Assembly: GCA_019420325.1 (NCBI GenBank)
Contig: JAHZHK010000035.1
Coordinates: forward strand, 8,237-25,609
Source of the DNA: Coriobacteriaceae bacterium
Lineage (GTDB): Bacteria; Actinomycetota; Coriobacteriia; Coriobacteriales; UMGS124
Length of the DNA stretch: 17,373 bases
Direction: 5' to 3'
Shown: positions 1 through 6,962 of the stretch, one piece after another
Position numbering within the stretch: the stretch's first letter is position 1
Layout of the letters: each line of letters begins with the position of its first letter
Position numbers and translations under genes: made by a program
Notes under the pieces: generated by a model
The model's input: only the letters and a program-made list of their open reading frames with translations
What the model was told of the DNA's origin: nothing
The model's database searches: none

Positions 1-794
1 AGCTCCTCGCACATCGTGAAACCGTCGCCGGTGTTGCCGACAGCGGACTGGTTGTCGAGGTCGACGTCGGCCAACGTGGGCATGTAGCTCTCAAGAATCT
101 CCTCGTTATGGGAGGCCCCGCCGCATGCAAGCACGACCTTCTTGGCCTCAACCGTGAACGCGCCGTCCTTGCCCTCAAACTCGGCTCCGCACACAGCGCC
201 GGCTTCGTCCACCAGAATCTTCGTCGCGGGGCTGTCGAGCCTGACATCGATCTTGGGGTCGTCGTCCATGGCCTTGGCCAGGCCGTCCATCATGCCGGCG
301 CCCTTGCCGTCCCACATGGTGACCGCCGTGGACTTCTCGTCGAACTGCGCGGTCATACCCAGGCCAAGCATGAAGTCGATGGTGTCGCTTTGCTGCTGGA
401 AAAGGCCTTCAAGACGGTCCCAGTTGGGATACGTCGTGTCGGGGGACTGGTCGTGGACACCATGCAGCACCGAGGACATCTTGTCCCAGGAGCCATCGAT
501 GCTGTCGGGGAAGTTGTCGTTGTCCACCGTCACCATGAAGCCGCTGGAAAGCGCCGCCGAGCCCCCGACAAAGCCCTGCTTCTCGCAGAGGATGACGCTG
601 CCCGCGCCGGCGGCGGAAGCCGACAGGGCCGCCAGGGCGCCCGAGATGCCGCCGCCGATGACGAGCACGTCGCAACTGACAGCCGCCTGCTCGTCGGCAT
701 GGGCGACACCGGCCTGCAGACCGGTTGCGGACAGGGCGGCCAGCGCGAGGCCGGCAGCGGTGAACGAGCGACGGGAGACGCATGTGTCAAGCAT
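1..794 (-). CDS. Exported FAD-dependent oxidoreductase (fumarate reductase flavoprotein family), partial at left edge
   Basis: Translating the minus strand from the ATG at 794 gives about 264 residues, open at the left edge, so the C-terminal part is missing. Residues 7-12 (SRRSFT) fit a twin-arginine export motif, followed by an Ala/Leu-rich segment and an AHADE-like cleavage site near residue 34. A dinucleotide-binding motif (VLVIGGGISG, about residues 44-53) begins the FAD_binding_2 fold, followed by CEKQGFVGGSAALSSG and, further on, VVLACGGASHNEEIL, all typical of fumarate reductase or 3-ketosteroid dehydrogenase-like flavoproteins. No FMN-binding domain precedes the FAD domain, unlike the reductase at 14512. 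The start is supported by an AGGAAAGGAA ribosome site just upstream. It lies 81 bp downstream of the 428-residue secreted protein on the same strand, so the two are probably co-transcribed. By family knowledge it would reduce an organic acceptor outside the membrane; the substrate cannot be told. Confidence 0.9.
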   Translation of the reverse strand, partial: MLDTCVSRRSFTAAGLALAALSATGLQAGVAHADEQAAVSCDVLVIGGGISGALAALSASAAGAGSVILCEKQGFVGGSAALSSGFMVTVDNDNFPDSIDGSWDKMSSVLHGVHDQSPDTTYPNWDRLEGLFQQQSDTIDFMLGLGMTAQFDEKSTAVTMWDGKGAGMMDGLAKAMDDDPKIDVRLDSPATKILVDEAGAVCGAEFEGKDGAFTVEAKKVVLACGGASHNEEILESYMPTLADVDLDNQSAVGNTGDGFTMCEE

Positions 795-875
795 GGTGGT
801 TCCTTTCCTCTCTTCGCCCCTCATAGAGGCGCGTATGGAGAACACAAACTAACGGGACAAGACGGGATTCGGGCG

Positions 876-2162
876 TTACTTCACACGTACGCGAATCGTC
901 GCAGGGCGGGCGCTCCACTCCGTGGGCCAGCCGGTGCCGCGGCCTGCCGAACAGCTCACATCGAGGTCGAACTCGCCGGCCGACACCGCGTCGCACGAGA
1001 TGCTGAAATACAGCCCGCCCGGACAGTCCAGGTCGCATGTCACGCTGACCTCGCCGGACAGGGCCGTGTTGCCCTGGCCGACCTCGGCGCGCCAGAACTG
1101 GAACTCGCGCTGGTTGGTGAGGCTCGCGTTCTGAACGACCGTGGGATCGGCCGGGTCGAAGTAAAAGACGTCGTCGATAGGCAGCGAGAAGCCCAGTCGG
1201 CCCGGGTTGGAGGGGTCGGCCTCGACCTCGACGTGACACCCGTCTAAGGCCGGCTCGCGCACGCTCATGTTGAGTGCGGTGCCAGGCATGTAGTCGGGCG
1301 TGTCGGGGTCGCCCGTTCCGAGCTTGTCAAAGCGCACGTCGAGTTGGTACTCACTCTCGATGTAGAGCCAATAGTTGCGCGCACCGTTGTAGGCGTACTT
1401 TGTGTAGACGTGCTGCAGGCCCTCATGCACCTGGTCGTCCTCGTTGTACCAGAACTTGAGCGACGTCTCGGTGAAGCCGTTGTTGTCGCCCGACGTGTTG
1501 TGTTTGCCTGAGTCCGGGTTCTGCAACAGGTAGTTGATACCACGAGGCAAGTCGGAATCGAACAGGGAGAGCGGCAGCGTCACCGAACGGGCGAGCTTGC
1601 CGGGCTTGTTGTCGGCAAAGACGACCATGCCGTCCTGCACGAGTTGGGCCCCATGGAGGGTCTGGGCCTTGAGCTGCACGGCTGTGCCGTCGGGCGTGGT
1701 ATAGGTGAACGTGCGAACGTCGCAGACGGACGAGTCAACGTCGCCCGTGCCCCCGTCTTTCAGCGCGATGTCGGAGAACTCACCGCCGGCCGGGTCCATG
1801 ACGAGGTCGCGTACGTGGATCGAGTCGTTCTTCTCATACACGCCGATCCCCGTGAAACCGTCGAACAGGTAATAGTCCATGATTGAGTTTGCACCGAACA
1901 CATGCACGATTCTGGCGCCATAGTCGGGGTCGTCGGCATCGCGCTCCTTGTTGTATACGACGTCGTCCTTCACGTCATCAACCGGCTGGTCGGGCGAGGT
2001 CACGACGGTCATGGGGTCGTCCTGCCCCTCCCCTGCGCCGGCCTGCGCCTGCTTGGGCTGCTCGGCGGCGTCAGCGCGAGCGGCCAACCCCGACAGCGCA
2101 GCCGCAGCCGCCAGACCAGCGGCACCCGCGCCCACAACGAAACCCCTGCGTGCAACTTCCAT
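876..2162 (-). CDS. Exported protein of unknown function, 428 aa
   Basis: I do not recognise a family. The reading frame extends upstream to 2339, but the start at 2162 is preferred because AGGGGGAAC lies just before it and because the protein then begins with a signal peptide: MEVARRGFVVGAG, a Gly/Ala-rich hydrophobic stretch, then ARADAAEQ near residue 33. The RRGF and following residues could be read by the twin-arginine pathway. The mature part is acidic and rich in Asp, Gly, Tyr and Thr, without membrane segments, and looks like a soluble beta-rich domain. Five or six cysteines lie in the second half (for example VTCDLDCPGG and SISCDAVS). It is upstream of, and co-directional with, the exported flavoprotein at 794, and divergent from a membrane LuxR regulator. 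A role as partner or substrate-handling protein for the flavoprotein is inference only. Confidence 0.8.
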   Translation of the reverse strand: MEVARRGFVVGAGAAGLAAAAALSGLAARADAAEQPKQAQAGAGEGQDDPMTVVTSPDQPVDDVKDDVVYNKERDADDPDYGARIVHVFGANSIMDYYLFDGFTGIGVYEKNDSIHVRDLVMDPAGGEFSDIALKDGGTGDVDSSVCDVRTFTYTTPDGTAVQLKAQTLHGAQLVQDGMVVFADNKPGKLARSVTLPLSLFDSDLPRGINYLLQNPDSGKHNTSGDNNGFTETSLKFWYNEDDQVHEGLQHVYTKYAYNGARNYWLYIESEYQLDVRFDKLGTGDPDTPDYMPGTALNMSVREPALDGCHVEVEADPSNPGRLGFSLPIDDVFYFDPADPTVVQNASLTNQREFQFWRAEVGQGNTALSGEVSVTCDLDCPGGLYFSISCDAVSAGEFDLDVSCSAGRGTGWPTEWSARPATIRVRVK

Positions 2163-2508
2163 GTCGTTCCCCCTTCGTTCGCGTTGGACAAGCGGCGGGC
2201 TCCAGAAGCAGTCCTTCTGACACCACGGTGCCCGCCGCCTCGACGCTGCAGACATTAGGACGACAGATGAGCCCGAGGGGGTTGTCGCCAGGGGTGGATT
2301 CATTGACCGCCGATGCCTGGGTAGGGGTTGTTTTTTCAACCCCTATATAAAGGAGGACCACAAAATACCAGCTTGAACACACTTTTTGACAGCAACCTCG
2401 GGAAGGGGGGATGGAAGAGAAAAGTCTGCCTGCCCTAGAGGGCGCCGCTCGGCTACCATAGGGCTTTTCATGAGATGACGCGGTGTCGAGGGCACGAAGG
2501 AGACAGCG
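2163..2508. other. Divergent intergenic region between secreted-protein gene and LuxR gene
   Basis: This 346-bp stretch has no convincing gene. It is locally AT-richer than its neighbours around 2331-2390. It holds a 9-bp inverted repeat (2322-2345), a TATATAAA run just after it (2344-2351), and a perfect TTGACA at 2386-2391 on the plus strand whose matching -10 element is poor. A GAAGGAG site at 2496-2502 serves the LuxR gene. Promoters for both divergent genes must lie here, but I cannot place their -10 elements with confidence. Confidence 0.6.
2322..2345. promoter_or_regulatory. Inverted repeat with T6 loop, candidate operator
   Basis: TAGGGGTTG (2322-2330) and CAACCCCTA (2337-2345) are perfect 9-bp arms around six T residues, followed at once by TATAAA. 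It sits between divergent genes, so it could be the operator of the LuxR protein encoded on the right, or an RNA hairpin in the leader of the left gene. It has no T-run after the second arm on the plus strand and only AAAAAA inside the loop on the minus strand, so it is not a good terminator. Confidence 0.45.
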
Positions 2509-4203
2509 ATGGCGAGGAAGAGCACCCTACGAGGGCCGGCGGGCGGTACCCGGGCCATTGCCGATTCTGGGCGCGCGGCCGACGGAAATGCAGTACGTGC
2601 ACCGAGCGCCGTCGCCAGAACCACGCGTGCCGAAGGCCGTGTGAGCGCCATGGGCGCCTCGAGGCCCGCTCCTGCCGCTGCAGCACCAGGCGACATGTCA
2701 GGCACGCCGCCCGTGCCCTCGGCCACACCGCTCCTTTTGGGATTCGGTCTCTTCCTTGCCTGGAGCCTATGCCTGCCGTGGGTGCGCGGCAAGCTCGGGG
2801 CGACGCCTGCACCCGCCTCCGACATAGGTGCCGCCGTGCATGGGCTGGCGCTGATCTGCCTGGCGTTCTTGTGCAACCGCCGGCGTATATCACTGCTTTG
2901 CAAGCCGGTCGTTATCTGCGCAGGCGCGCTCGCCACGATGGCCCCGGCTCTAACGTTTGCGGCAACGTCCTCTGACGGCACCGCATCATGCCTGTTCAGC
3001 GGGGCCGCATCGCTGTGTGAGGGTCTTTCACTGGCACTGCTGTACTTGCTGTGGAACGAGCAGTACGTAAAGTATCCGGCAAGAATATGCTGGCCGGCCT
3101 ACGCGGCGTCGTTCGCGACGGCTCCCTTGGCGTACTTCGTGCTGACCGCCATACCCCTGCCTGTGACTGCCGTGGCCGTCATCGCCTTGCCGCCGCTCAG
3201 TTGCTGGATGCTGGCACGGTGCAATTCCACAACTGGGGCGGGCGAGCCGTACGGCGAGCAGGTCAGCAGGAGCTGGCGCTTCCCTTGGCGGCCGGCCTTG
3301 CTCATGGCGGCGTGCTCCTTTGCCCACTACATGCTCATGCACCTCTACGGAGGCACGGCAAGCATGGGACAGCTCGGCACGCTCGCATGCGCCGGCGCAC
3401 TGCTAGCAGCCTGCACGCTGGGCTTCGAGCGGTTCGACCCGCGCATGCTCTACAAGCTGTGCCCGCCGCTCATGGTGTGTGCGCTGCTCGCTTTCTCGCT
3501 GGACAACCCCGGGCTCGCCGAGGCCGGGCGCATGCTCGCTTACGCTGGGTTCACCGGGTTCAGCCTGTTCACCGCGTTCATTCTGAGCAGCATCTGCTTC
3601 CGGTACGGAATCCATGCGGCATGGCTTTTCGGCATCGTCGAAGGGTGCTCCGTCCTCGCGCACGCACTCGGGTCAGCTGCGGGAAAAGCCCTGCCCACCT
3701 GGTCAAACGGGATGCCGGGAGGTCTGGTGCTCCCGCTCGACATCACCGTGGTGGCGCTCGTGCTGCTCAGCATGCTCCTGCTCTCGGAGCGCGACTTCGC
3801 CACCACCTGGGGCATCCGCCCTGCCGAACCAGCGTCGGCTGGCAGACGAGGCACGCCAGACACCAGGGGGCCTGAAGCAACCGGGGCGGACAGAGGCGCG
3901 CATGTTGACGAGACCGCCCAGGCGAGCGCGGGCCACGCCTGTGATAGCCCTGAAGCGACGGGAGCGCCCACCCCCCTCGACGACCTCGAGACACGTTGCG
4001 CCCGCATCGCCCGCCGCTATGGCCTCACGCACCGCGAGGAGGATGTGCTGGCACTGCTTGCTCAAGGCCGCACGGCACAAGACATCGAGGGCACCCTCTT
4101 TATCTCGCACAACACCGCAAAGGGCCACATTCGCCACGTCTATGCCAAACTCGGAGTGCACTCCCGCGAAGAGGCCGCCGCCCTTGTGCGCGAGGTCAAG
4201 TGA
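2509..4203 (+). CDS. Membrane-bound LuxR-type transcriptional regulator, 564 aa
   Basis: The protein has a 70-residue Ala/Pro/Arg-rich N-terminal tail, about 12 hydrophobic membrane segments (residues about 72-430, for example LLLGFGLFLAWSLCLPW and VVALVLLSMLLL), a 60-residue polar linker, and a C-terminal LuxR/GerE helix-turn-helix from about residue 495 (LTHREEDVLALLAQGRTAQD, then SHNTAKGHIRHVYAKLG). The architecture matches the multi-pass LuxR regulators that are abundant in Eggerthellaceae, where they sit beside reductase genes and are thought to sense a small molecule with the membrane part. The start at 2509 has GAAGGAG six bases before it; an internal ATG at 2651 would remove the tail but has no such site. 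It is transcribed away from the 428-residue protein and flavoprotein pair, the likely targets. No receiver domain or PAS domain is visible. Confidence 0.88.
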   Translation: MARKSTLRGPAGGTRAIADSGRAADGNAVRAPSAVARTTRAEGRVSAMGASRPAPAAAAPGDMSGTPPVPSATPLLLGFGLFLAWSLCLPWVRGKLGATPAPASDIGAAVHGLALICLAFLCNRRRISLLCKPVVICAGALATMAPALTFAATSSDGTASCLFSGAASLCEGLSLALLYLLWNEQYVKYPARICWPAYAASFATAPLAYFVLTAIPLPVTAVAVIALPPLSCWMLARCNSTTGAGEPYGEQVSRSWRFPWRPALLMAACSFAHYMLMHLYGGTASMGQLGTLACAGALLAACTLGFERFDPRMLYKLCPPLMVCALLAFSLDNPGLAEAGRMLAYAGFTGFSLFTAFILSSICFRYGIHAAWLFGIVEGCSVLAHALGSAAGKALPTWSNGMPGGLVLPLDITVVALVLLSMLLLSERDFATTWGIRPAEPASAGRRGTPDTRGPEATGADRGAHVDETAQASAGHACDSPEATGAPTPLDDLETRCARIARRYGLTHREEDVLALLAQGRTAQDIEGTLFISHNTAKGHIRHVYAKLGVHSREEAAALVREVK

Positions 4204-4349
4204 GGCGTCGAGCCTGCCCGACCCGGCCGACACCGTCGAGAAAACGGGCGAGGTCGCGCTTACCGGCGGGTCCGGCGAGTGGGACTGCAGGATTGTGCTC
4301 CACATCGACACACGCACGGGTGAAGTGTATCGTTTTTTCGGACCCCCGA
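4204..4349 (+). pseudogene. Coding-like scrap ending at the IS left end
   Basis: Directly after the LuxR stop, the +1 frame stays open and reads like protein: EWDCRIVLHIDTRTGEVYRF is encoded around 4278-4337, ending in a TAA at 4358-4360 just inside the predicted IS. There is no ATG, GTG or TTG start with a ribosome site in frame after the LuxR stop. I read it as the remnant of a small gene or of a gene end broken by rearrangement. Chance openness in GC-rich DNA is the alternative. No family is recognised. Confidence 0.3.
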
Positions 4350-4372
4350 TGGAGAGGTAAAATCAAGACACC
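4350..4372 (+). repeat. IS3 left terminal inverted repeat (imperfect)
   Basis: Begins TGGAGAGG and contains AAGACACC, matching only partly the complement of the right end. The 5-bp tip TGGAG matches exactly. The boundary is inferred from the tip and from its distance to orfA. Confidence 0.4.
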
Positions 4373-4393
4373 ACCTCAAGGAAGGGGCCCGGC

Positions 4394-4753
4394 ATGGTAG
4401 TGGACCACGTTCCAGGGAAGCAGTATCCCGAGCAGTACCGCAAGGACACGGCGGACTTCGTGATGGCCAGCGGCAGGGCGATCAAGCGGTGCGCGGCCGA
4501 CCTGGGCATCAACGACAAGGCGCTCTCCAACCGGGTCGCCGACCGCAAGCGCGAGCCCGGCGTGGAGGGGACGGTGGGGCCCGCCGAGCCCAAGGCCGGC
4601 CCCGGGCTCGCGGACGCACGGCGGCGCATCAAGGGGCCGGGGCTCGAGAGCTATTTTTTAAGGAGGGCGGCCGCCTGCTTCGCCAAGGGGCCGGCGTGGG
4701 CGGCCGGCACGCGCCCATGCGGGCCGGGCGGGGCGGATGCCCCGTCTCGATGA
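4394..4753 (+). CDS. IS3 orfA transposase subunit
   Basis: The zero-frame product is 119 residues, but only the part up to the frameshift (about residue 89) looks like orfA. The N-terminal YPEQYRKDTADFVMASGRAI followed by CAADLGINDKALSNRV fits the helix-turn-helix of IS3 orfA (HTH_Tnp_1 type), which binds the terminal repeats. AAGGAAGGGG precedes the ATG. After the slippery T TTT TTA at 4654-4660 the zero frame runs into Arg/Pro/Gly-rich sequence to a TGA at 4751, while the -1 frame continues as orfB. Confidence 0.75.
   Translation: MVVDHVPGKQYPEQYRKDTADFVMASGRAIKRCAADLGINDKALSNRVADRKREPGVEGTVGPAEPKAGPGLADARRRIKGPGLESYFLRRAAACFAKGPAWAAGTRPCGPGGADAPSR
4654..4660 (+). other. Programmed -1 frameshift site T TTT TTA
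   Basis: In the orfA frame the codons are TAT TTT TTA AGG; slipping back one base gives TTT TTT AAG and enters the orfB frame. The heptamer fits the X XXY YYZ pattern of -1 slippery sites. A very GC-rich stretch with the palindrome GGCGGCCGCC follows within 10 bases and could form the stimulating structure. IS3 elements normally make their OrfAB transposase this way; use in this copy is inferred. Confidence 0.6.
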
Positions 4754-5304
4754 TGGCCCGCCTGCCGGGCGTCCCCCGCTCCGGGCACTGCTCGCGGCTC
4801 GGCGCCGGCGGTCGCCTCGACCCGCCGGCCGGGCCCAAGGGCGTCGCGGCGGCCCCGTGGGAGGGCGGCGGCCGGACGTCCGGCCGGCGCCGCGTGAAGG
4901 CCGGGCTGCTGCCCGAGCGGTCCGGGGCGAGCGGCCACCCGGTCCTGAAGAGCATGCGCGAGCTGGGCGTTCGCGGCTTCCGCCCCCGCGCCGCAAAGCG
5001 CACGGCGGCGCCCGGCCCCGGGGCCCCCGCACGGCCCGACCTGGCCCGCGGGCGGCTCAACCCGCCCGTCCCCACCGCCGTGCCGTGCGGGGACATCGCC
5101 TACCTCAAGAAGGAGACGTGCCACCGCAGGACGTTCGAGACGCACGAGGAGGCCGAGACGGCCCGCATCGACTGGGTCGAGCGGTCCTACAACCGCTCGC
5201 GCCCGCACTCGGCGATCGGCTACAGGCACCCCGCCGACCTGATGGCCGAGTTCCAGAACAGGATGGAGGCGATGTTCAAGGAAGAGAATTACCTGGCGGC
5301 ATAG
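4660..5304 (+). pseudogene. IS3 orfB transposase with in-frame deletion of the catalytic core
   Basis: In the -1 frame the protein shows the order expected of IS3 orfB: VSMMARLPGVPRSG near the start, RRRVKAGLL, then LKSMRELGVRGF, then LNPPVPTAVPCGDIAYL, which holds the first Asp of the DDE triad. The next residues are KKETCHRRTF, WVERSYNRSRPHSAIGYRHP and a normal C-terminus. In intact relatives about 110-130 residues lie between the first Asp region and the KKE motif, including the second Asp (HSDRGSQY-like) and the catalytic Glu. They are absent, joined cleanly in frame near 5100-5110. The product would bind DNA at most. The degraded middle (4740-4900) also aligns poorly, suggesting further decay. 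Confidence 0.75.
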
Positions 5305-5328
5305 TGTCCGAAATCTTGACACACTCCA
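5304..5328 (+). repeat. IS3 right terminal inverted repeat
   Basis: GTGTCCGAAATCTTGACACA followed by CTCCA; begins at the last base of the orfB stop codon and ends in CA, as IS3 right ends do. Confidence 0.6.
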
Positions 5329-5462
5329 GTTCGTTTTCCAAGCGCCGTATTTTACTTGACCGCCCCGCTCCTTCCGCGACGCCGCTCCAAACCCAAATAT
5401 TCGAATAATTGAACGTCGGATATCTGCTCGCCCCATGAGACGCCGCCGGGCGCGATAGCGCA

Positions 5463-5488
5463 GCCCTCGCCGGGCCCGCCGCCCAGGC
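5463..5488. repeat. 26-bp exact repeat, copy 1 (with copy 2 at 6943-6968)
   Basis: This GC-rich sequence, starting GCCCTCGCCGGGCC and ending CGCCCAGGC, is identical to 6943-6968 in the same orientation, 1480 bp apart. Copy 1 lies 10 bp past the stop of the DUF4143 ATPase gene and overlaps a 7-bp-arm hairpin CGCCGCC-CA-GGCGGCG (5477-5492), so it may act as a terminator for that minus-strand gene although no U-run follows. A REP-like intergenic repeat or a boundary of an acquired cassette are alternatives. Confidence 0.7.
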
Positions 5489-5497
5489 GGCGACCCG

Positions 5498-6784
5498 TCA
5501 GTCCAAGCTGTCGCGATTAAGCAAAAAGTCGTATACGCTCATGGTGAGAATCCCATGCTCATCATAGGACGGTTTCACCACGTCGCGCACAAGTACGATT
5601 TTCTTAAAACTGTCCGCCACCTCAAGAAGCGACGCCTTCTCCTGCCGCTCCTTCTCAAGATCGGGCAAATGAAGTGCCGACTGAATGTAGTAACGGCGAC
5701 TGCCCAAGTTTGCTACAAAGTCCACTTCAAGTTGTCTGCGCACCGACTTGCCATTCTCGCGCCCCCTCTTCTCAACGGACCCCACATCGACCGAGAAGCC
5801 TCGTGCACGGAGTTCGTTATAGATAACGTTCTCCATAATGTGGGTTTCCTCAACCTGTCTGAAACTCAGACGGGCATTACGCAGCCCCATGTCCTCAAAG
5901 TAATATTTCTTGGGGCTCCCTATGTACTTGCGCCCTTTGACGTCGTATCGGCGAGCCTCTTCAACAAGGAACGATTCCTCCAGATAGCCAATATAGGAGG
6001 CGATGGTGTTTGCGCTTATGCTCGACTTAAGAATGCTCTTGAACGTCGCCTCGATTTTGGGCGGATTCGTAAGCGCACCGATTGAAGACGCTAGTACGTC
6101 TACCAGGTCCTCCAACTCCTGAGTTTTTGCAATCTTGTTTCTGGCAATGACGTCTTTTAGATATGTCTCGGTAAACAGGCGTTCCAGGTATCGTGACTTT
6201 TGCTCATCGGTATGCATGGAAAGAATAAGGGGCATTCCGCCAAACATGACGTATTCAGCCCAGCCGTCATACTTGTCTCCCTTAAAGCCTTGCATAAACT
6301 CCGAGAACGAGAGCGGCCTCACGCGCACCTCATCGCCGCGTCCTCGAAACTGCGTCATGACATCGGATGACAGCAGCTTCGAGTTGCTGCCTGTGACATA
6401 TACATCCACGTTGCGCATGCGCAACAAGCCGTTGAGCACGCCGTACAGGCGCGGCGGCTCCTCGCCTCTCAGCTCGCTATCCGCGATTGCATACTGCACC
6501 TCGTCGAGCATCACGTAATACTGAGATTTTCTGTCACCCACACGCGATTTAAGGTAATCGTTCAGAACAGACGGGTCTCGGAAATGCGCATTGTCTTCGA
6601 CGTCCAACGCCACCTCAATGATATGGTCGTCGTCAACCCCGAGATTGTCCCGAAGATATCCTCCGAAGATGTCGAACAGGAGATACGTCTTGCCGCAGCG
6701 CCTGATACCTGTAATCACCTTAATCATCCCGTTGTGCATCCGGTTAACGAGGCTATCAAGGTATAGGTCCCTGCGAATCTCCAT
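5498..6784 (-). CDS. AAA-type ATPase with DUF4143 C-terminal domain, 428 aa
   Basis: Walker A GIRRCGKT at residues 26-33, Walker B YYVMLDEVQ at 89-97, a sensor-like VTGSNSKLL at 130-138, then the family signature GRGDEVRVRPLSFSEF (149-163). The C-terminal part has EVDFVA (353-358) and YYIQSALHLPDLEKER, typical of the DUF4143 domain. These proteins are common multi-copy ATPases of bacteria and archaea; the role is unsettled and some resemble restriction-nuclease folds. The frame extends to 6832, but the ATG at 6784 has GAGGGGGCG upstream, starts with the usual MEIRRDLYL, and the upstream ATGs lack a ribosome site. The gene is visibly AT-richer than its neighbours, with many A- or T-ending codons, suggesting transfer. 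It stands alone, on the minus strand, after the LysR gene. Confidence 0.88.
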   Translation of the reverse strand: MEIRRDLYLDSLVNRMHNGMIKVITGIRRCGKTYLLFDIFGGYLRDNLGVDDDHIIEVALDVEDNAHFRDPSVLNDYLKSRVGDRKSQYYVMLDEVQYAIADSELRGEEPPRLYGVLNGLLRMRNVDVYVTGSNSKLLSSDVMTQFRGRGDEVRVRPLSFSEFMQGFKGDKYDGWAEYVMFGGMPLILSMHTDEQKSRYLERLFTETYLKDVIARNKIAKTQELEDLVDVLASSIGALTNPPKIEATFKSILKSSISANTIASYIGYLEESFLVEEARRYDVKGRKYIGSPKKYYFEDMGLRNARLSFRQVEETHIMENVIYNELRARGFSVDVGSVEKRGRENGKSVRRQLEVDFVANLGSRRYYIQSALHLPDLEKERQEKASLLEVADSFKKIVLVRDVVKPSYDEHGILTMSVYDFLLNRDSLD

Positions 6785-6828
6785 GCGGCGCCCCCTCTTC
6801 GCGATGATATTCATTGAGTGATTTTGAC

Positions 6829-6841
6829 ACATGTGGCATGT
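6829..6841. promoter_or_regulatory. Short palindrome upstream of the ATPase gene
   Basis: ACATG-TGG-CATGT lies about 45 bp before the ATPase start, within an AT-rich stretch that also has TATATT on the minus strand (6848-6853), a possible -10 element. No clear -35 is seen. Could be an operator; weak evidence. Confidence 0.25.
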
Positions 6842-6928
6842 TTACTCAATATACAGTTTCCACCCTACCGATGCCCTTTGACGGCCCGCCGCCTCCGCAC
6901 AGATAGGGCAAGCAACGATCATATAACT

Positions 6929-6962
6929 GCGGCGGGCCCCGCGCCCTCGCCGGGCCCGCCGC
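6929..6962 (-). terminator. Strong GC hairpin downstream of the LysR gene
   Basis: GCGGCGGGCCC (6929-6939) and GGGCCCGCCGC (6952-6962) are perfect 11-bp arms with a 12-nt loop, about 39 bp past the LysR stop. On the minus strand it is followed by AGTTATATG rather than a clear U-run, so it may stop transcription inefficiently or protect the 3-prime end. Its right arm is part of the 26-bp repeat. Confidence 0.5.

Larger units (their letters stand above)
4350..5328 (+). mobile_element. IS3-family insertion sequence, internally deleted (about 979 bp)
   Basis: The element contains orfA (IS3-type helix-turn-helix) and orfB (IS3 transposase) in overlapping frames, with orfB in the -1 frame, the layout of the IS3 family. 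The right end GTGTCCGAAATCTTGACACA continuing to CTCCA (ends at 5328) is typical of IS3 ends that finish in CA. The left end starts with TGGAGAGGTAAAATC at 4350 and shares the TGGAG tip and an inner GTGTC (as GACAC on this strand) but is otherwise degenerate. No target duplication is visible (CGA before, GTT after). Full elements of this family are about 1.2-1.4 kb; the shortfall agrees with the missing transposase core. It cannot move itself. Confidence 0.82.

Noticed and set aside
108..1247. 379-codon open frame on the plus strand
   Set aside because: It crosses, in antisense, two real minus-strand genes and the gap between them; no ribosome site or motif.
2349..2375. Perfect AAAGGAGG at 2349-2356 suggesting a leader peptide
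   Set aside because: No ATG or GTG follows at a usable distance; a TTG at 2373 is too far and opens only about 20 codons.
5398..5407. 10-bp palindrome TATTCGAATA downstream of the IS
   Set aside because: Isolated, not placed near a gene start, and short enough to arise by chance in this AT-richer patch.
4651..5436. 261-codon minus-strand frame over the IS
   Set aside because: Arg/Ala/Gly/Pro-rich shadow of the IS3 transposase genes.
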